DNA of 64,000 bases from an uncultured Oscillospiraceae bacterium (GCA_934597255.1 CAKTQV010000002.1:186001-250000); one strand, 5' to 3'; positions 49,213-58,075 are shown, counted from the first letter of the stretch. Notes: generated by a model not told the origin, from the sequence alone. Numbers and translations are program-made.

Positions 49213-51271
49213 CGGCCGAACTGACAATGTTATAGTAGGCATTGGACGTAAATCGATAGACAAGCGCGTAAAACAGCGCGAACACAGCAAAGCTTACCAG
49301 CGTCGTAAGCGCAAAGAGCCGGACGTTATAAAGCGCAAACAGCGTCAGCAGCTTCCGTATCATGGGAAACGCAAAGGCCATATGAAGCCCCGCCAACAGC
49401 AGCGGCAGATAAAACACCGTCAGAAGCTGGCTGTTGATGCTGCGGCGTATCTCCTTTTTCGTCATCCCGACCTTGCGCATGATCTCGTAGCGGGCGCGAT
49501 CCTCGTAGCCCTCGGATATCTGCTTATAGTAGATGATGAGGACCGCGGCCAGAATGAACACGACACTGAGTATGATGCCGATGAAGAACAGACCGCCGAA
49601 GGTTCCGTAAAAGTCGTCCCGCCCGTCCACCATGGCGCTCAGACTGTAGCTGTATATCTCGTTCTCCATGCAGATCTGGCGCAGTTCCAGCCACATCGAC
49701 CCGGCCAGCGTTGTTTTCTTTTCCTCATCCGATCCGCCGGTAAAGCCGGCCCGCGCCTGGATCTCATCCGGCAGATCCGTATCAAATCCGAAGCAGTAGT
49801 TCAGACGCGCGCTCGACTCATCTCCGCCGGCCAGCGCCATGATCTGCGGGATTGCGGTGTCAAAATCGGGCACAATGAAATAGATCTGCGTCAGCAGATA
49901 GGCATTGTCCTCGCCGCTGCCCTCAAAGCCGCCCAGCGCCCCGCGGATGTTCCAGCCCGGCCCATTTTCCAGATAAAAGCGGTCATAGTCGTAGGTCGTC
50001 CGCTGGCTGAAATAATACGCTTCCCCGCCGGAGAGTGTCAGCGACGTACCCATTACATCGTTGTATTCGGAAAGCGGGATAATGGATATCTGAACCGGCA
50101 CGCCCGTAATGGAAAAGTTGTTTCCTTCATCCAGGGCAAAGCAGCCGTTCTCCAGAAGAACGCCGCTCGCGCTCAGCTCCCGGTAAGAAAGCACGTTGTA
50201 CGGCTGCGTGTCAAATTCGTCCGCCGCTGCCTCCAGCCGCGCGCGCACCGACGCCGTCCTGTCCTCGGTCATGCTGTCCACGGTCGAAACAGTGGCCACG
50301 ATATCGCGCGGATAGCGCTGGCTCAGCGCATCCTCCATCCCCACATACAGGCAGGTCGTCGAGGAGATCATCACCAGCACCATGGTCGCCAGAATGCAGA
50401 TGGAGGCCAGCCCGGCGCCGTTGCGCTTCATACGGTATGCCATGGAGGAAACGGAAACGAAGTGGCGCGGATTATAATAATACTTCCGGTTTTTCTGAAG
50501 CAGGCGGCACAGGAGCACCGATCCGGAGATCATGATCATATAAGTCGCCGTAATGACCATCAGCACGGCGGTAAAGAACCACATCAGCGCCTCAAGCGGA
50601 CCGTCCGTATTGATTGCCAGCCAGTAAGCGGCTCCAAGCAGGATCACACCGCCAAGACCGAACAGCCAGTTTGCCTTCGGCGGCTTTTCGCCCACGTTCT
50701 CGCTTTTCATCAAAGCAACGGCCGTGCTCCGGCCTACGCGGATCAGACTGACCGCCCAGATCAGGACAAAAATGCCGGCATAGGCGGCCAGCGTGCTTTT
50801 CAGGGCCTCGGGAATGATGCGGATCGAGTAGTTGACCTCCTCGTGGAGAAGGCGGATCAGGCCGAGCTCCGCAAGCTTGGAAAGAGCTATTCCGAGGAAC
50901 AGCCCCGCCCCCAGCGAGATCAGCGCGGAAAACAGCGCCTCCCAGCTTATGATGCGCGCAAGCTCGCGCTTTCCCATGCCCAGAACATTGTACAGGCCAA
51001 ACTCCCTGTGCCGCCGCCGGATGAGAAATGAGTTCGTGTAAAACAGAAACAGCAGCGAAAACAGCAGCACGACGTGGCTTCCCAGGTAAAGGATCGTGCC
51101 GAGCGTACCGCCGCCCCGCATTTCCTTCAGCTGCTCATCAAAAGCAAGAAAGCTGAGGATATAGTGCATCATTACCATGCACACGCATGTAAGCAGATAC
51201 GGCAGGTACAGCCGGCGGTTCTTTCGCATCCCCTCGGCCGCCAGCTTCGGATAAAGGCCGCCGCGCTTCAT
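49196..51271 (-). CDS. BceB-type ABC transporter permease
   Basis: A 691-residue FtsX-family permease with about ten membrane segments and a large extracellular domain (about residues 320-545) between the eighth and later helices; this layout defines BceB-type transporters that free lipid II-cycle intermediates from peptide antibiotics and signal to their histidine kinase. The ATG overlaps the ATPase stop (ATGA). Confidence 0.9.
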   Translation of the reverse strand: MKRGGLYPKLAAEGMRKNRRLYLPYLLTCVCMVMMHYILSFLAFDEQLKEMRGGGTLGTILYLGSHVVLLFSLLFLFYTNSFLIRRRHREFGLYNVLGMGKRELARIISWEALFSALISLGAGLFLGIALSKLAELGLIRLLHEEVNYSIRIIPEALKSTLAAYAGIFVLIWAVSLIRVGRSTAVALMKSENVGEKPPKANWLFGLGGVILLGAAYWLAINTDGPLEALMWFFTAVLMVITATYMIMISGSVLLCRLLQKNRKYYYNPRHFVSVSSMAYRMKRNGAGLASICILATMVLVMISSTTCLYVGMEDALSQRYPRDIVATVSTVDSMTEDRTASVRARLEAAADEFDTQPYNVLSYRELSASGVLLENGCFALDEGNNFSITGVPVQISIIPLSEYNDVMGTSLTLSGGEAYYFSQRTTYDYDRFYLENGPGWNIRGALGGFEGSGEDNAYLLTQIYFIVPDFDTAIPQIMALAGGDESSARLNYCFGFDTDLPDEIQARAGFTGGSDEEKKTTLAGSMWLELRQICMENEIYSYSLSAMVDGRDDFYGTFGGLFFIGIILSVVFILAAVLIIYYKQISEGYEDRARYEIMRKVGMTKKEIRRSINSQLLTVFYLPLLLAGLHMAFAFPMIRKLLTLFALYNVRLFALTTLVSFAVFALFYALVYRFTSNAYYNIVSSADEQRN

Positions 51272-52032
51272 CGCCGGTCACCCCCCGTTGCAAGGAGCGT
51301 GAGCGTATCGGATATTTTCTGATACAGCTGCTCGTCCGTATCCTGTCCGCGGTAAAGCTGGTGAAACACCTCGCCATCCTTGATGAACAGAACGCGGCCG
51401 GCCGTACTCGCCGCCTTGACCGAATGCGTCACCATGAGGATCGTCTGACCGCGTGCGTTGATATCCGCGAACAGCGACAGCAGCTCGTCGCTCGAGCGGG
51501 AATCCAGCGCGCCGGTCGGCTCGTCGGCCAGAATAAGCTTCGGGTCTGTGATCAGCGCGCGCGCAACGGCGCCCCGCTGCTTCTGCCCGCCAGACAGCTC
51601 ATAAGGGTATTTCTTCAAAAGCGCCGCGATGCCGAGCCGGTCTGCGATGGGCATAAGCCGCTCGCGCATCTCCTTGAAGCTTTTCCCGGCCAGAACGAGC
51701 GGCAGATAAATATTGTCCTCCAGCGTAAACGTATCCAGCAGGTTGAACTCCTGAAATACAAAGCCCAGATTGTCCCGCCGGAACGCGGCGGCGTCCGCCT
51801 CCCGGATCGCCGAAAGATCCTTTCCGTCCAGCAACACGCTGCCCGCCGTGGCCTTATCCAGCGCGGCCAGGATATTCAGAAGCGTCGTCTTGCCGGAGCC
51901 GGATTCACCCATGATGGCGACATATTCGCCCTGTTCCACCGTAAAGCTGACGTTTTTCAGCGCTTCCACCCGGTTCGTCCCAAAACGGGTGGCGTATACC
52001 TTCTTCAATTCTCTGACTTCCAGAATACTCAT
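51268..52032 (-). CDS. BceA-type ABC transporter ATPase
   Basis: A 254-residue MacB/BceA ATPase with intact motifs: Walker A GESGSGKTT, signature LSGGQKQR, Walker B LILADEPTGALD, and the H-loop VTHS. It powers the adjacent permease. It lies four bases after the small lipoprotein-like gene. Confidence 0.94.
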   Translation of the reverse strand: MSILEVRELKKVYATRFGTNRVEALKNVSFTVEQGEYVAIMGESGSGKTTLLNILAALDKATAGSVLLDGKDLSAIREADAAAFRRDNLGFVFQEFNLLDTFTLEDNIYLPLVLAGKSFKEMRERLMPIADRLGIAALLKKYPYELSGGQKQRGAVARALITDPKLILADEPTGALDSRSSDELLSLFADINARGQTILMVTHSVKAASTAGRVLFIKDGEVFHQLYRGQDTDEQLYQKISDTLTLLATGGDRR

Positions 52033-52036
52033 TGCT

Positions 52037-52561
52037 TCAATTCTCCTTTGTCTGTGTGTCCGTGATCGTGAGCGCCGCGCTCCCCTTCAGCTTCTCGCCT
52101 TCCAGAACAAAATAGCCGCTGCCTTTCGGCACGTCGATCTCGCCGGAATATTCGCCGCTTCCGTCCAGCAGCACGATCGGCTCGTCAAAACCGCAGCGCC
52201 ACAGCAGCCGCGCGCTTCCTTCCTCCACATCGAACCGGCATGTCACGGTCACGCGCTCTCCGGCTTCCCTGCGGATGCCTGTTCCGCCAAAAATCGTTTC
52301 CGTGCCGCTGAAACCGTCGTAGCGGACGGCATAGCTGCCCACATATCCGTCGGCCCCGAAGCTCCGGCTGCCCTTCAGCTCGCCGTCGCCCGTCAACGCC
52401 AGCTCTCCGGCCGCGGAAACAAAGCCGTTCCATCGCTCCAGCACGCTGTCAACATCGATCTGGTCCGCCCGCGAGCATCCGCCGAAGCGGAAGATCGAAA
52501 AAACGATCGCCGCCAGAATACCAAGCTTCAGCAATCGGCGGGGAATACTGAGAAAATGCAT
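52037..52561 (-). CDS. Membrane-anchored small protein of the Bce-type operon
   Basis: A 174-residue protein with one N-terminal hydrophobic segment ending in FGGC, which could be a lipobox, and a beta-rich extracytoplasmic part (GELALTGDGELKGSRSFG, SGYFVLEGEKLKGSAALTI). The ATG at 52561 lies nine bases after AAGGAG. It lies between the BceR-type box and the ABC genes, so it is likely induced with them; it may be an accessory peptide-binding or resistance protein (inference). Confidence 0.7.
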   Translation of the reverse strand: MHFLSIPRRLLKLGILAAIVFSIFRFGGCSRADQIDVDSVLERWNGFVSAAGELALTGDGELKGSRSFGADGYVGSYAVRYDGFSGTETIFGGTGIRREAGERVTVTCRFDVEEGSARLLWRCGFDEPIVLLDGSGEYSGEIDVPKGSGYFVLEGEKLKGSAALTITDTQTKEN

Positions 52562-52610
52562 TTTTTCGCGCTCCTTTGTTCCGATCTGTACAAAGGATAG
52601 CAAAGCGGGA

Positions 52611-52642
52611 AATGGATCGCCATCGAATCGGCTTACATTTCC
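52611..52642. other. Hairpin between the histidine kinase and transporter genes
   Basis: GCGGGAAATG and CATTTCCCGC form a 10-base stem around a 12-base loop near 52611-52642. It could end kinase transcription or shape the leader of the transporter message. Confidence 0.5.
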
Positions 52643-52652
52643 CGCTCCTTTT

Positions 52653-52668
52653 CTTACATTTTTGTAAG
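52653..52668. promoter_or_regulatory. BceR-type response-regulator box
   Basis: CTTACA-TTTT-TGTAAG: an inverted repeat fitting the TnACA-N4-TGTAA consensus described for BceR-like regulators. It lies between the kinase gene and the transporter genes, about 95 bases upstream of the first transporter-operon start codon. Confidence 0.7.
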
Positions 52669-52670
52669 AT

Positions 52671-53663
52671 TCATTCCGTTTTCAGCGCAGACTGCGTCAG
52701 ATCCAGACATACCGTCGTTCCCTGCCCCGGCATTGACCGGGCCGTGATCCCGACGCCCAGCGCGCGGCATATCCGCCGGCACAGATAAAGGCCTATGCCG
52801 CTTGCGCGGCCGTCGAGCCGCCCGTTTATCCCGGTATAGCCCTTTTCAAAAATACGCGGCATATCCTCCGGCGCAATGCCGATGCCGTCGTCCGCGACGC
52901 ACAGCGTTTTCGGCTCCTCCAGATATATACACACCGTCCCGCCGTCGTGCGAGTATTTCAGCGCGTTGGACAAAAGCTGCTCTATCACAAAGCCCAGCCA
53001 TTTTTCATCCGTGACTACCGTCCCTTCGAGCGCCTCATACACGAGCCGGATGCGCCGGGCGATAAATTGCGGGGCAAAGCGGCGGACAGCGGGCCGGACG
53101 ACCGCGTCGATGCCGTGCGTGCGGAACACATAGTCGCTCGACGAGGAATCAAGGCGCAGATAGGCCATCACCATATCCGCGTACTGCTCGATCCGCAGCA
53201 GTTCCCCGGACAGATTGCGGCCAAGCTCCGAGTCCTCTGTCTGAAGATACAGCCGCATGGCGGCGATGGGCGTTTTGATCTGATGGGCCCAGGTGCCGTA
53301 GTAATCCATCATCTCGTCCATGCGCCGCACCGAGGCGGCGGCCAGCGCCTTGTTCTCCTCCCGCAGCGCCGCCACGATCGCCTGATAGTCCGCCTCGGTC
53401 ACATTTTCCGCCGCCGGCAGCGTCCCGATCTCATCGCAGGTCAGCCCGACGAGATGACGGAGCTGTTCGTGCTTTTTCCGCACACGGATAAAATCAAGCA
53501 GCATCACGGCGGTGCCCGTCAGAAAGAAAAGCCCCGCCGGATACAGCACAGCCGCCAGCGGCAGCCGGTAAAGATAGAAGCATACGGCAAAAATAACGAC
53601 GAACAGCGCCAGCAGCCCCAGATAACGCCGCCGCTTCCATATATACTGCCCCAGAAACCTCAT
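52671..53663 (-). CDS. BceS-type intramembrane-sensing histidine kinase
   Basis: A 330-residue kinase with two close N-terminal transmembrane helices and almost no extracellular loop, which is typical of BceS kinases that sense through their transporter. The phospho-accepting His is in WAHQIKTPIAAMRL; the ATPase has LSNALKYS, VADDGIGIAPED and GIGLYLCRRI. It overlaps the regulator gene (ATGA). Confidence 0.92.
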   Translation of the reverse strand: MRFLGQYIWKRRRYLGLLALFVVIFAVCFYLYRLPLAAVLYPAGLFFLTGTAVMLLDFIRVRKKHEQLRHLVGLTCDEIGTLPAAENVTEADYQAIVAALREENKALAAASVRRMDEMMDYYGTWAHQIKTPIAAMRLYLQTEDSELGRNLSGELLRIEQYADMVMAYLRLDSSSSDYVFRTHGIDAVVRPAVRRFAPQFIARRIRLVYEALEGTVVTDEKWLGFVIEQLLSNALKYSHDGGTVCIYLEEPKTLCVADDGIGIAPEDMPRIFEKGYTGINGRLDGRASGIGLYLCRRICRALGVGITARSMPGQGTTVCLDLTQSALKTE

Positions 53664-54343
53664 TCGCCCTCCTGCCCGACGATATAGCCGGCGCCGAACC
53701 GCGTAACGATGAAATCCTCCAGCCCCGCCGTGCCGAGTTTTTTCCGCAGGCGGTTCACGTTCACCGTCAGCGTGTTTTCATCCACATAGCTGTCCGTCTG
53801 CCACAGGCGTTCCATCAGCCTTTCCCGGCTGACGACCCGTCCCTTGTTCTCCATCAGACACAGGAGGATGCGGTATTCGTTTTTGGTCAGCGTCAGCCGT
53901 TCGCCCCGGTACAGAAGCGATTGCTCCCCCGTGTCCAGAATCGCCTCCCCGCAGGTCAGCGTTGGGGCCGCGGCCGCAAAATCATAGCTGCGGCGCAGCA
54001 GCGCCTGTATCTTGGCCATAAGCACCTGGCCGTCAAACGGCTTGGCAATAAAATCGTCCGCGCCCATGTTCATGGCCATAACGATGTTCATGCTGTCGGA
54101 GGCCGAGGAAATGAAGATGATCGGCGTGCGCCCTCTCTGCCGTATCTCCCGGCACCAATGGTAGCCGTCGTAAAAAGGAAGCTTGATGTCCAGAAGCACA
54201 ATGTGCGGCTCAAAGTGGTCAAAATCCTCCATCACGCTGCGGAAATCCGTCGGAATGCACACCGAAAAGTCCCAGGCCTCCGCCTGCGAGCGCACCGCCG
54301 CGGCAATGCCGGGGTCGTCCTCCACCAACAGAAGCTTATACAC
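53660..54343 (-). CDS. BceR-type response regulator (OmpR family)
   Basis: A 227-residue regulator: receiver domain (VEDDPGI, phospho-Asp in VLLDIKLP, K in IAKPFDG) and OmpR winged helix (LTLTKNEYRILLCLMENKG, VNRLRKKL). I place the start at GTG 54343, giving the usual MYKLLLVEDD; the open frame extends upstream with no homology. The prophage remnant begins only about 85 bases upstream, so its original promoter may have been displaced. Confidence 0.88.
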   Translation of the reverse strand: MYKLLLVEDDPGIAAAVRSQAEAWDFSVCIPTDFRSVMEDFDHFEPHIVLLDIKLPFYDGYHWCREIRQRGRTPIIFISSASDSMNIVMAMNMGADDFIAKPFDGQVLMAKIQALLRRSYDFAAAAPTLTCGEAILDTGEQSLLYRGERLTLTKNEYRILLCLMENKGRVVSRERLMERLWQTDSYVDENTLTVNVNRLRKKLGTAGLEDFIVTRFGAGYIVGQEGE

Positions 54344-54428
54344 GCCTTCCACGCCCCCTCCGTTTTTTCTCATTATAATCATTGCCCCCGCCTCTGGCAA
54401 GATAAAGACGCCGCATTTCACCCCTGCA

Positions 54429-54560
54429 CCAGCCGCAGCGCTCAAGCGCCGCCTGAAGCGCCACGCCGATCTTACCGCACTGAATAGCCTCGGTCGTGTT
54501 CCCGTAAGCGTACAGATTCCGTGTCTGATTGCTTGGAGAAATAAAAATCTTCTTCGCCAT
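54429..54560 (-). pseudogene. N-terminal fragment of a phage N-acetylmuramoyl-L-alanine amidase
   Basis: AAAAGGAGCAATATAAAC leads to ATG 54560 and a reading frame starting MAKKIFISPSNQTRNLYAYG, typical of amidase_3 endolysins, continuing for about 44 residues before similarity ends at the remnant border. The frame runs on into host sequence to 54336. Confidence 0.7.
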
Positions 54561-54579
54561 GTTTATATTGCTCCTTTTG

Positions 54580-54795
54580 TTACTGTTCGGTTTCTTCTTT
54601 GCATTCCGGCAGACCGGCAAGGGATGTGAGCAGCGACAGCACACCGGCCACACCGGCAACAGACGCTATGCGCATCCAATCAAGATCAGTAAACCCAACC
54701 GCGCCCGTTCCGATCAGCGCAACCGCCGTCTGTGCAACTGTCTTGACAGCTCTTACAGCCGCCGCCTTGATCCACTCTTTCCAACATCTTTTCAT
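54580..54795 (-). CDS. Phage holin (r1t type)
   Basis: A 71-residue membrane protein with two hydrophobic helices (AVKTVAQTAVALIGTGAVGF and IASVAGVAGVLSLLTSLAG), resembling holins of the r1t family that open the membrane for endolysin. GGCGG-type Shine-Dalgarno upstream. It precedes the truncated amidase as in lysis cassettes. Confidence 0.82.
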   Translation of the reverse strand: MKRCWKEWIKAAAVRAVKTVAQTAVALIGTGAVGFTDLDWMRIASVAGVAGVLSLLTSLAGLPECKEETEQ

Positions 54796-54962
54796 GGTTT
54801 TTACCGCCTTTCTTTACTTGATTTTTGGCATGAAAAAAGGGCTTGCGATTCCGCAAACCCTTGATACCACTATGTTTTTTAACTTTCTTACAACTTGCTG
54901 ATCGGCATAGAAAAAGCACCCTTTTCAGGATGCTTACATAATGTTGAACGGTACTATTTCTT
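54796..54962. other. Intergenic stretch of the remnant with two small hairpins
   Basis: AAGGGCTTGCG...CGCAAACCCTT near 54836-54862 and AGCACCC...GGATGCTT near 54911-54932 are terminator-like hairpins. No open frame of note. Confidence 0.45.
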
Positions 54963-55283
54963 TTATCTCTTTGAGATAGTGAAACGCCTTTTTATCGAAC
55001 TGTTTTCACAAAGATACTCAATGCCTTTCGGCGTTATCATACAATCATTTATTCTTGCAATGTAAGGCACTCTTTGACCATCAAGCGGAACGAAATCAAC
55101 GCCATCTATATACCCCTCTGCTGATAGATTGTAAATGATATACGACCAATAGCGTTCGTTCACTTGTAACAATCGGCTGTCCGGCATTAGCATTTTAGGA
55201 TCAATTTCATTTCCGTTTTTTAGGTTCTGATACAAATATGACAATATTTGATATGCAATTACATAATAATCATTTTTGGCCAT
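54963..55283 (-). CDS. YjcQ-family phage protein
   Basis: A 106-residue winged-helix-like protein matching the YjcQ family (YYVIAYQILSYLYQNLKNGN, ITPKGIEYLCENSS). These proteins occur in prophages of Firmicutes; the function is unknown. GAGGTG precedes the ATG at 55283. Confidence 0.75.
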   Translation of the reverse strand: MAKNDYYVIAYQILSYLYQNLKNGNEIDPKMLMPDSRLLQVNERYWSYIIYNLSAEGYIDGVDFVPLDGQRVPYIARINDCMITPKGIEYLCENSSIKRRFTISKR

Positions 55284-55325
55284 TTAAACACCTCACAAAA
55301 AGCCCCGCACATTTTGCACGATGCT

Positions 55326-55484
55326 TTATTCTTCGATTATCTCAAATTGTTCAGGTGGAAAAAGATAATCCTCATCAAGTTCTGTCATGATTCTAAACCA
55401 ACCCTTTTCGACGGACATGACATCATAGACCTTGCCTTTTTCAAAAGCAAGAGTGTCCGCTTTGCCTATATATTTAACTTTCAT
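55326..55484 (-). CDS. 52-residue gene overlapping the MuF stop; candidate antidote
   Basis: ATG 55484 overlaps the MuF stop codon (ATGA). The product starts MKVKYIGKADTLAFEKGK, continues with VYDVMSVEKGWFRI and ends FPPEQFEIIEE, an all-beta, SH3-like pattern. It is too short for most gene callers. Strict coupling to a MuF protein with an extra C-terminal domain fits an immunity or modulator role, but that is inference; similar small phage proteins have no known function. Confidence 0.7.
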   Translation of the reverse strand: MKVKYIGKADTLAFEKGKVYDVMSVEKGWFRIMTELDEDYLFPPEQFEIIEE

Positions 55485-56524
55485 TCGTCTAACCACCTTT
55501 TAACAAAAAAGTCATGTTTGCCTAGGCCTTCACACTGTGACCAGTGAACTTCAGCCTGTCTATCACCGTCAGACGTTGCCAACCATCCACAGCCTTTCAC
55601 GTGCTGCCAGTCCTCAACATTTCCACCGTGCTTATTTGCGTATTTATAAGCATTTCTGTATTCAACAGCAGACCCTTTCCCCGCAAAGACTTCAACGTTT
55701 TGAATTCTAGTTCCTTCAACAAATTCAAACATTTCACCCGTTGATAAATCCATGACCTCATAGTTTTTAGCCTTTGCACCAAGACTTCTTCCAATCTGAA
55801 TTTTGGAAGATTGCATCTTAGCACTTTCATTGGCCGATTGCAAGTACTTTTTTCGGTAATCCTCAAAATTCTTCGTCTTATCAAGCCCGAAGTATTCAGC
55901 ACGTTCTTTCAAGGTCTGAAGCTCTGATTCATCCAGCGCCCAGCGCGCCCTTGTGTCCGACGTACAGCGGCAATTGACCACTTCGGCGGCGCTGCCAGAC
56001 GGATCACCCGGAAACATAAGCCCGTTTGAAAACTTTTCTTCAAGCTCTCTTATCTCGCCGTCAACGTGCCTGTGTGAATCGCGTGTTCTGCCGTCAAGCG
56101 CCGCGTCCCACTGTTTCAGCACATCCGCGCCCTTGGCCTTTGCCGCTTGCTGTGCATCCCGTGTTGACGTCTGCTGTATTCTATGCCCCTCCGTCCGCAC
56201 TATTGTCTTGGAGCGCGACAACGGCGCTTTTGATACATTGCTGATGTTCCGGGCAATATCCCGGTATGGCAAGCTTGAGGCAATGCCCCGGCTGATCTCC
56301 TGCGTGATAGTTTTCTTCAGCTTGGCCACATCCACGCCCAGCGCGTTGTAAAGGCCATTGCTGACCTTGCTGTCTGTCAGAATTGCCTTGACTGCTGACG
56401 CCTGATTTATCGGCGATATAACCGGTATGCCCTGCTTGGCTATATCGTACATGGTGCCGATATAGCCGGTTTCATAACAGCTATTCAGATACTTGTCAAT
56501 CGTGGCATAATTGTCACCGTGCAT
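55481..56524 (-). pseudogene. Phage minor head protein (MuF) with extra C-terminal domain, 5' truncated
   Basis: The frame reads 347 residues from the first ATG. The Mu-F core covers about residues 100-195 (KTIVRTEGHRIQQTSTRDAQ, QWDAALDGRTRDSHRHVDGE, and the Cys pair in VVNCRC). A linker follows, then a separate domain at about 250-347 (EVMDLSTGEMFEFVEGTRI, NVEVFAGKGS, DWQHVKGCGW, HWSQCEGLGKHDFF). This last domain occurs behind MuF cores in other phages as I recall, and may be a toxin or nuclease. The frame is open upstream of the ATG to about 56585, where phage sequence ends; full MuF proteins are longer, so the 5' end is missing and there is no Shine-Dalgarno. Confidence 0.75.
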
Positions 56525-56604
56525 CTTGTCGAGAATGCCGCTGACCTGTCCTTGCAGCGCCGCTTTTACTTGACAGGCGGTCGGCTGTCGCCTATCCTGA
56601 ACGC

Positions 56605-57366
56605 ATGAACCGATTTATTGCATCTGCATCTATTATATTAACGGCCTTCGCTTTCTGTCTTCTGGCCGTCTGCTCCAACCCCGCATCCGACGGCATTTCA
56701 ACGCCGGCGCCGACCTGGGAGCTGCTTCCGACACGCACGCCGGCACCGACGGAAGCGCCGCCGGCGGCCGCGGCAGACCTGTCCGCTCCGCTGTTTTCAC
56801 TCTCGCTCTCGGAATTCATCGAGCGCTTCAATGCCTGTTATCGTCGGGATCATGGCCTCGCTCTGCTGCGTCCGGCCGACGAGTGGGTCGAGCTTACGCC
56901 GCAGAACGGGCTGCGCCTGTTTCGCTTTCAAAGCGATCCCTCGCTCAGCGCCGATCCGGCGATCCTGATCTGGAGCGTCGGCGGGGACGCGCCCATGGAG
57001 CGTCTGTGCCTTGATTTTTCCGATCACGGCTATACGAACGAAAATCGCATCTTCTATGAAAAGCTCTGCCGCTGCGCCTTCCTGTGCGCCGGATTTGACC
57101 AGGAGACGGCCGGCAGGCTGTTTGACACACTCTTTTCTCTGGCCAATAACGAGACCTATGCCGGCGGCGATTACGACGCGCCGCCCATCCGCACGCTCTG
57201 CCACAACGGCGAGCTCGGGCTGTATCCCTGGTACAGCGGTGGCGTCGTCCACATCGACATGATCCCGGTCGACGAAGCGCTGCTGGATTCGCTGGCGGAG
57301 AGCGGCACAGAGCTGCTCAGCCTCAAGGCGGAGGAGGGCGAAGTCCTTTCTTCTGCCCGGCCCTGA
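56605..57366 (+). CDS. Lipoprotein of unknown function
   Basis: A 253-residue protein with a lipoprotein signal (hydrophobic core ending LLAVC, Cys23), a Pro/Thr/Ala-rich linker, and a globular domain of about 185 residues that I do not recognise. The prophage remnant reaches to within about 20 bases of the ATG and no Shine-Dalgarno is visible, so the gene may have lost its promoter and ribosome site. A strong terminator follows. Confidence 0.68.
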   Translation: MNRFIASASIILTAFAFCLLAVCSNPASDGISTPAPTWELLPTRTPAPTEAPPAAAADLSAPLFSLSLSEFIERFNACYRRDHGLALLRPADEWVELTPQNGLRLFRFQSDPSLSADPAILIWSVGGDAPMERLCLDFSDHGYTNENRIFYEKLCRCAFLCAGFDQETAGRLFDTLFSLANNETYAGGDYDAPPIRTLCHNGELGLYPWYSGGVVHIDMIPVDEALLDSLAESGTELLSLKAEEGEVLSSARP

Positions 57367-57367
57367 C

Positions 57368-57402
57368 AAAAAACCGCCCCGTCCGGCATCCGGACGGGGC
57401 GG
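57368..57402. terminator. Bidirectional terminator
   Basis: CCGCCCCGTCCGG pairs with CCGGACGGGGCGG around a short loop, between convergent genes. Confidence 0.88.
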
Positions 57403-57431
57403 CAGGATATGGCTTCAGGGCAGCGAGCCGT

Positions 57432-58001
57432 TCAGGCTGCGTTCGCGGCTTCTTTCTTCTCCCGGTGCAGAATCGGCGACACCCGCTTGTACACCAGGAA
57501 GGTAACGACGCCGTTCACGATCGCCTTGCCGAAATTGAACAGCAGGATGTACGGCATGAGCGACAGGACCGTTCCGACCGTCTGGGCGTTGACGGCGCCA
57601 AGCATGAAATACGGCGTGACGACCAGATTGGCGCCGAACATGACCGCCGCCATAGCCAGCGAGCCGGCGCCGATCGCGGCGGCCGCCGTCTTCTTGCTTT
57701 TGCGGCGGGCATAAATGGCCGCAGATACGAGCGTATAAGTTCCGGTGGCCAGAACATGCATGATGATGCCGTATATCCCGCTGTGGGCGCTGACGGTAAG
57801 CCCCTGGATCAGCGAGGCGATCAGCGTCACGGCCAGACCGGCCGCCGGGCCGAAAGCAAAGCCGCAGATCAGGATGGGGATATCCGCCGGATCGTATTCC
57901 AGAAACGAGATCGGCGCCGGCATGGGGATGTGAATGATCGCTACAAGCACAACGGACAATGCGGCCAGGACCGCCATAGATGTGATTTTTCTTGTGTTCA
58001 T
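57432..58001 (-). CDS. ribU: RibU-like ECF transporter substrate-binding subunit
   Basis: A 189-residue S component of an energy-coupling-factor transporter with about six membrane helices (IPMPAPISFLEYDPADIPIL and GPAAGLAVTLIASLIQGL are typical). An FMN riboswitch and terminator lie directly upstream, so the substrate is most likely riboflavin. It relies on a shared energising module encoded elsewhere. The ATG at 58001 follows AGGAGG. Confidence 0.88.
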   Translation of the reverse strand: MNTRKITSMAVLAALSVVLVAIIHIPMPAPISFLEYDPADIPILICGFAFGPAAGLAVTLIASLIQGLTVSAHSGIYGIIMHVLATGTYTLVSAAIYARRKSKKTAAAAIGAGSLAMAAVMFGANLVVTPYFMLGAVNAQTVGTVLSLMPYILLFNFGKAIVNGVVTFLVYKRVSPILHREKKEAANAA

Positions 58002-58020
58002 CGGAAACCTCCTGTACAAT

Positions 58021-58050
58021 AAAAAAGCACCCGGACATACTCCGGGCGCA
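58021..58050 (-). terminator. Expression-platform terminator of the FMN riboswitch
   Basis: On the minus strand GCGCCCGGA pairs with TCCGGGTGC, followed by TTTTTT, between the aptamer and the ribU Shine-Dalgarno. Confidence 0.85.
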
Positions 58051-58075
58051 GCGTAAAAACAAACGGCACAAGCCG

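Larger units (their letters stand above)
54425..56590 (-). mobile_element. Prophage remnant (MuF, small gene, YjcQ, holin, amidase fragment)
   Basis: An AT-richer block, all leftward, with phage gene order: 3' part of a MuF protein, a 52-residue gene, a YjcQ-like protein, a holin and the first ~44 codons of an amidase. Both ends are cut inside genes: MuF lacks its N-terminus at about 56585 and the amidase lacks its C-terminal part at about 54430. No integrase or attachment repeat is visible. Boundaries are set by where phage similarity stops. Confidence 0.75.

Noticed and set aside
49130..51031. Long plus-strand open frame opposite the BceB-type permease
   Set aside because: Rich in Arg/His/Gln with no domain; the opposite strand encodes a clear transporter.
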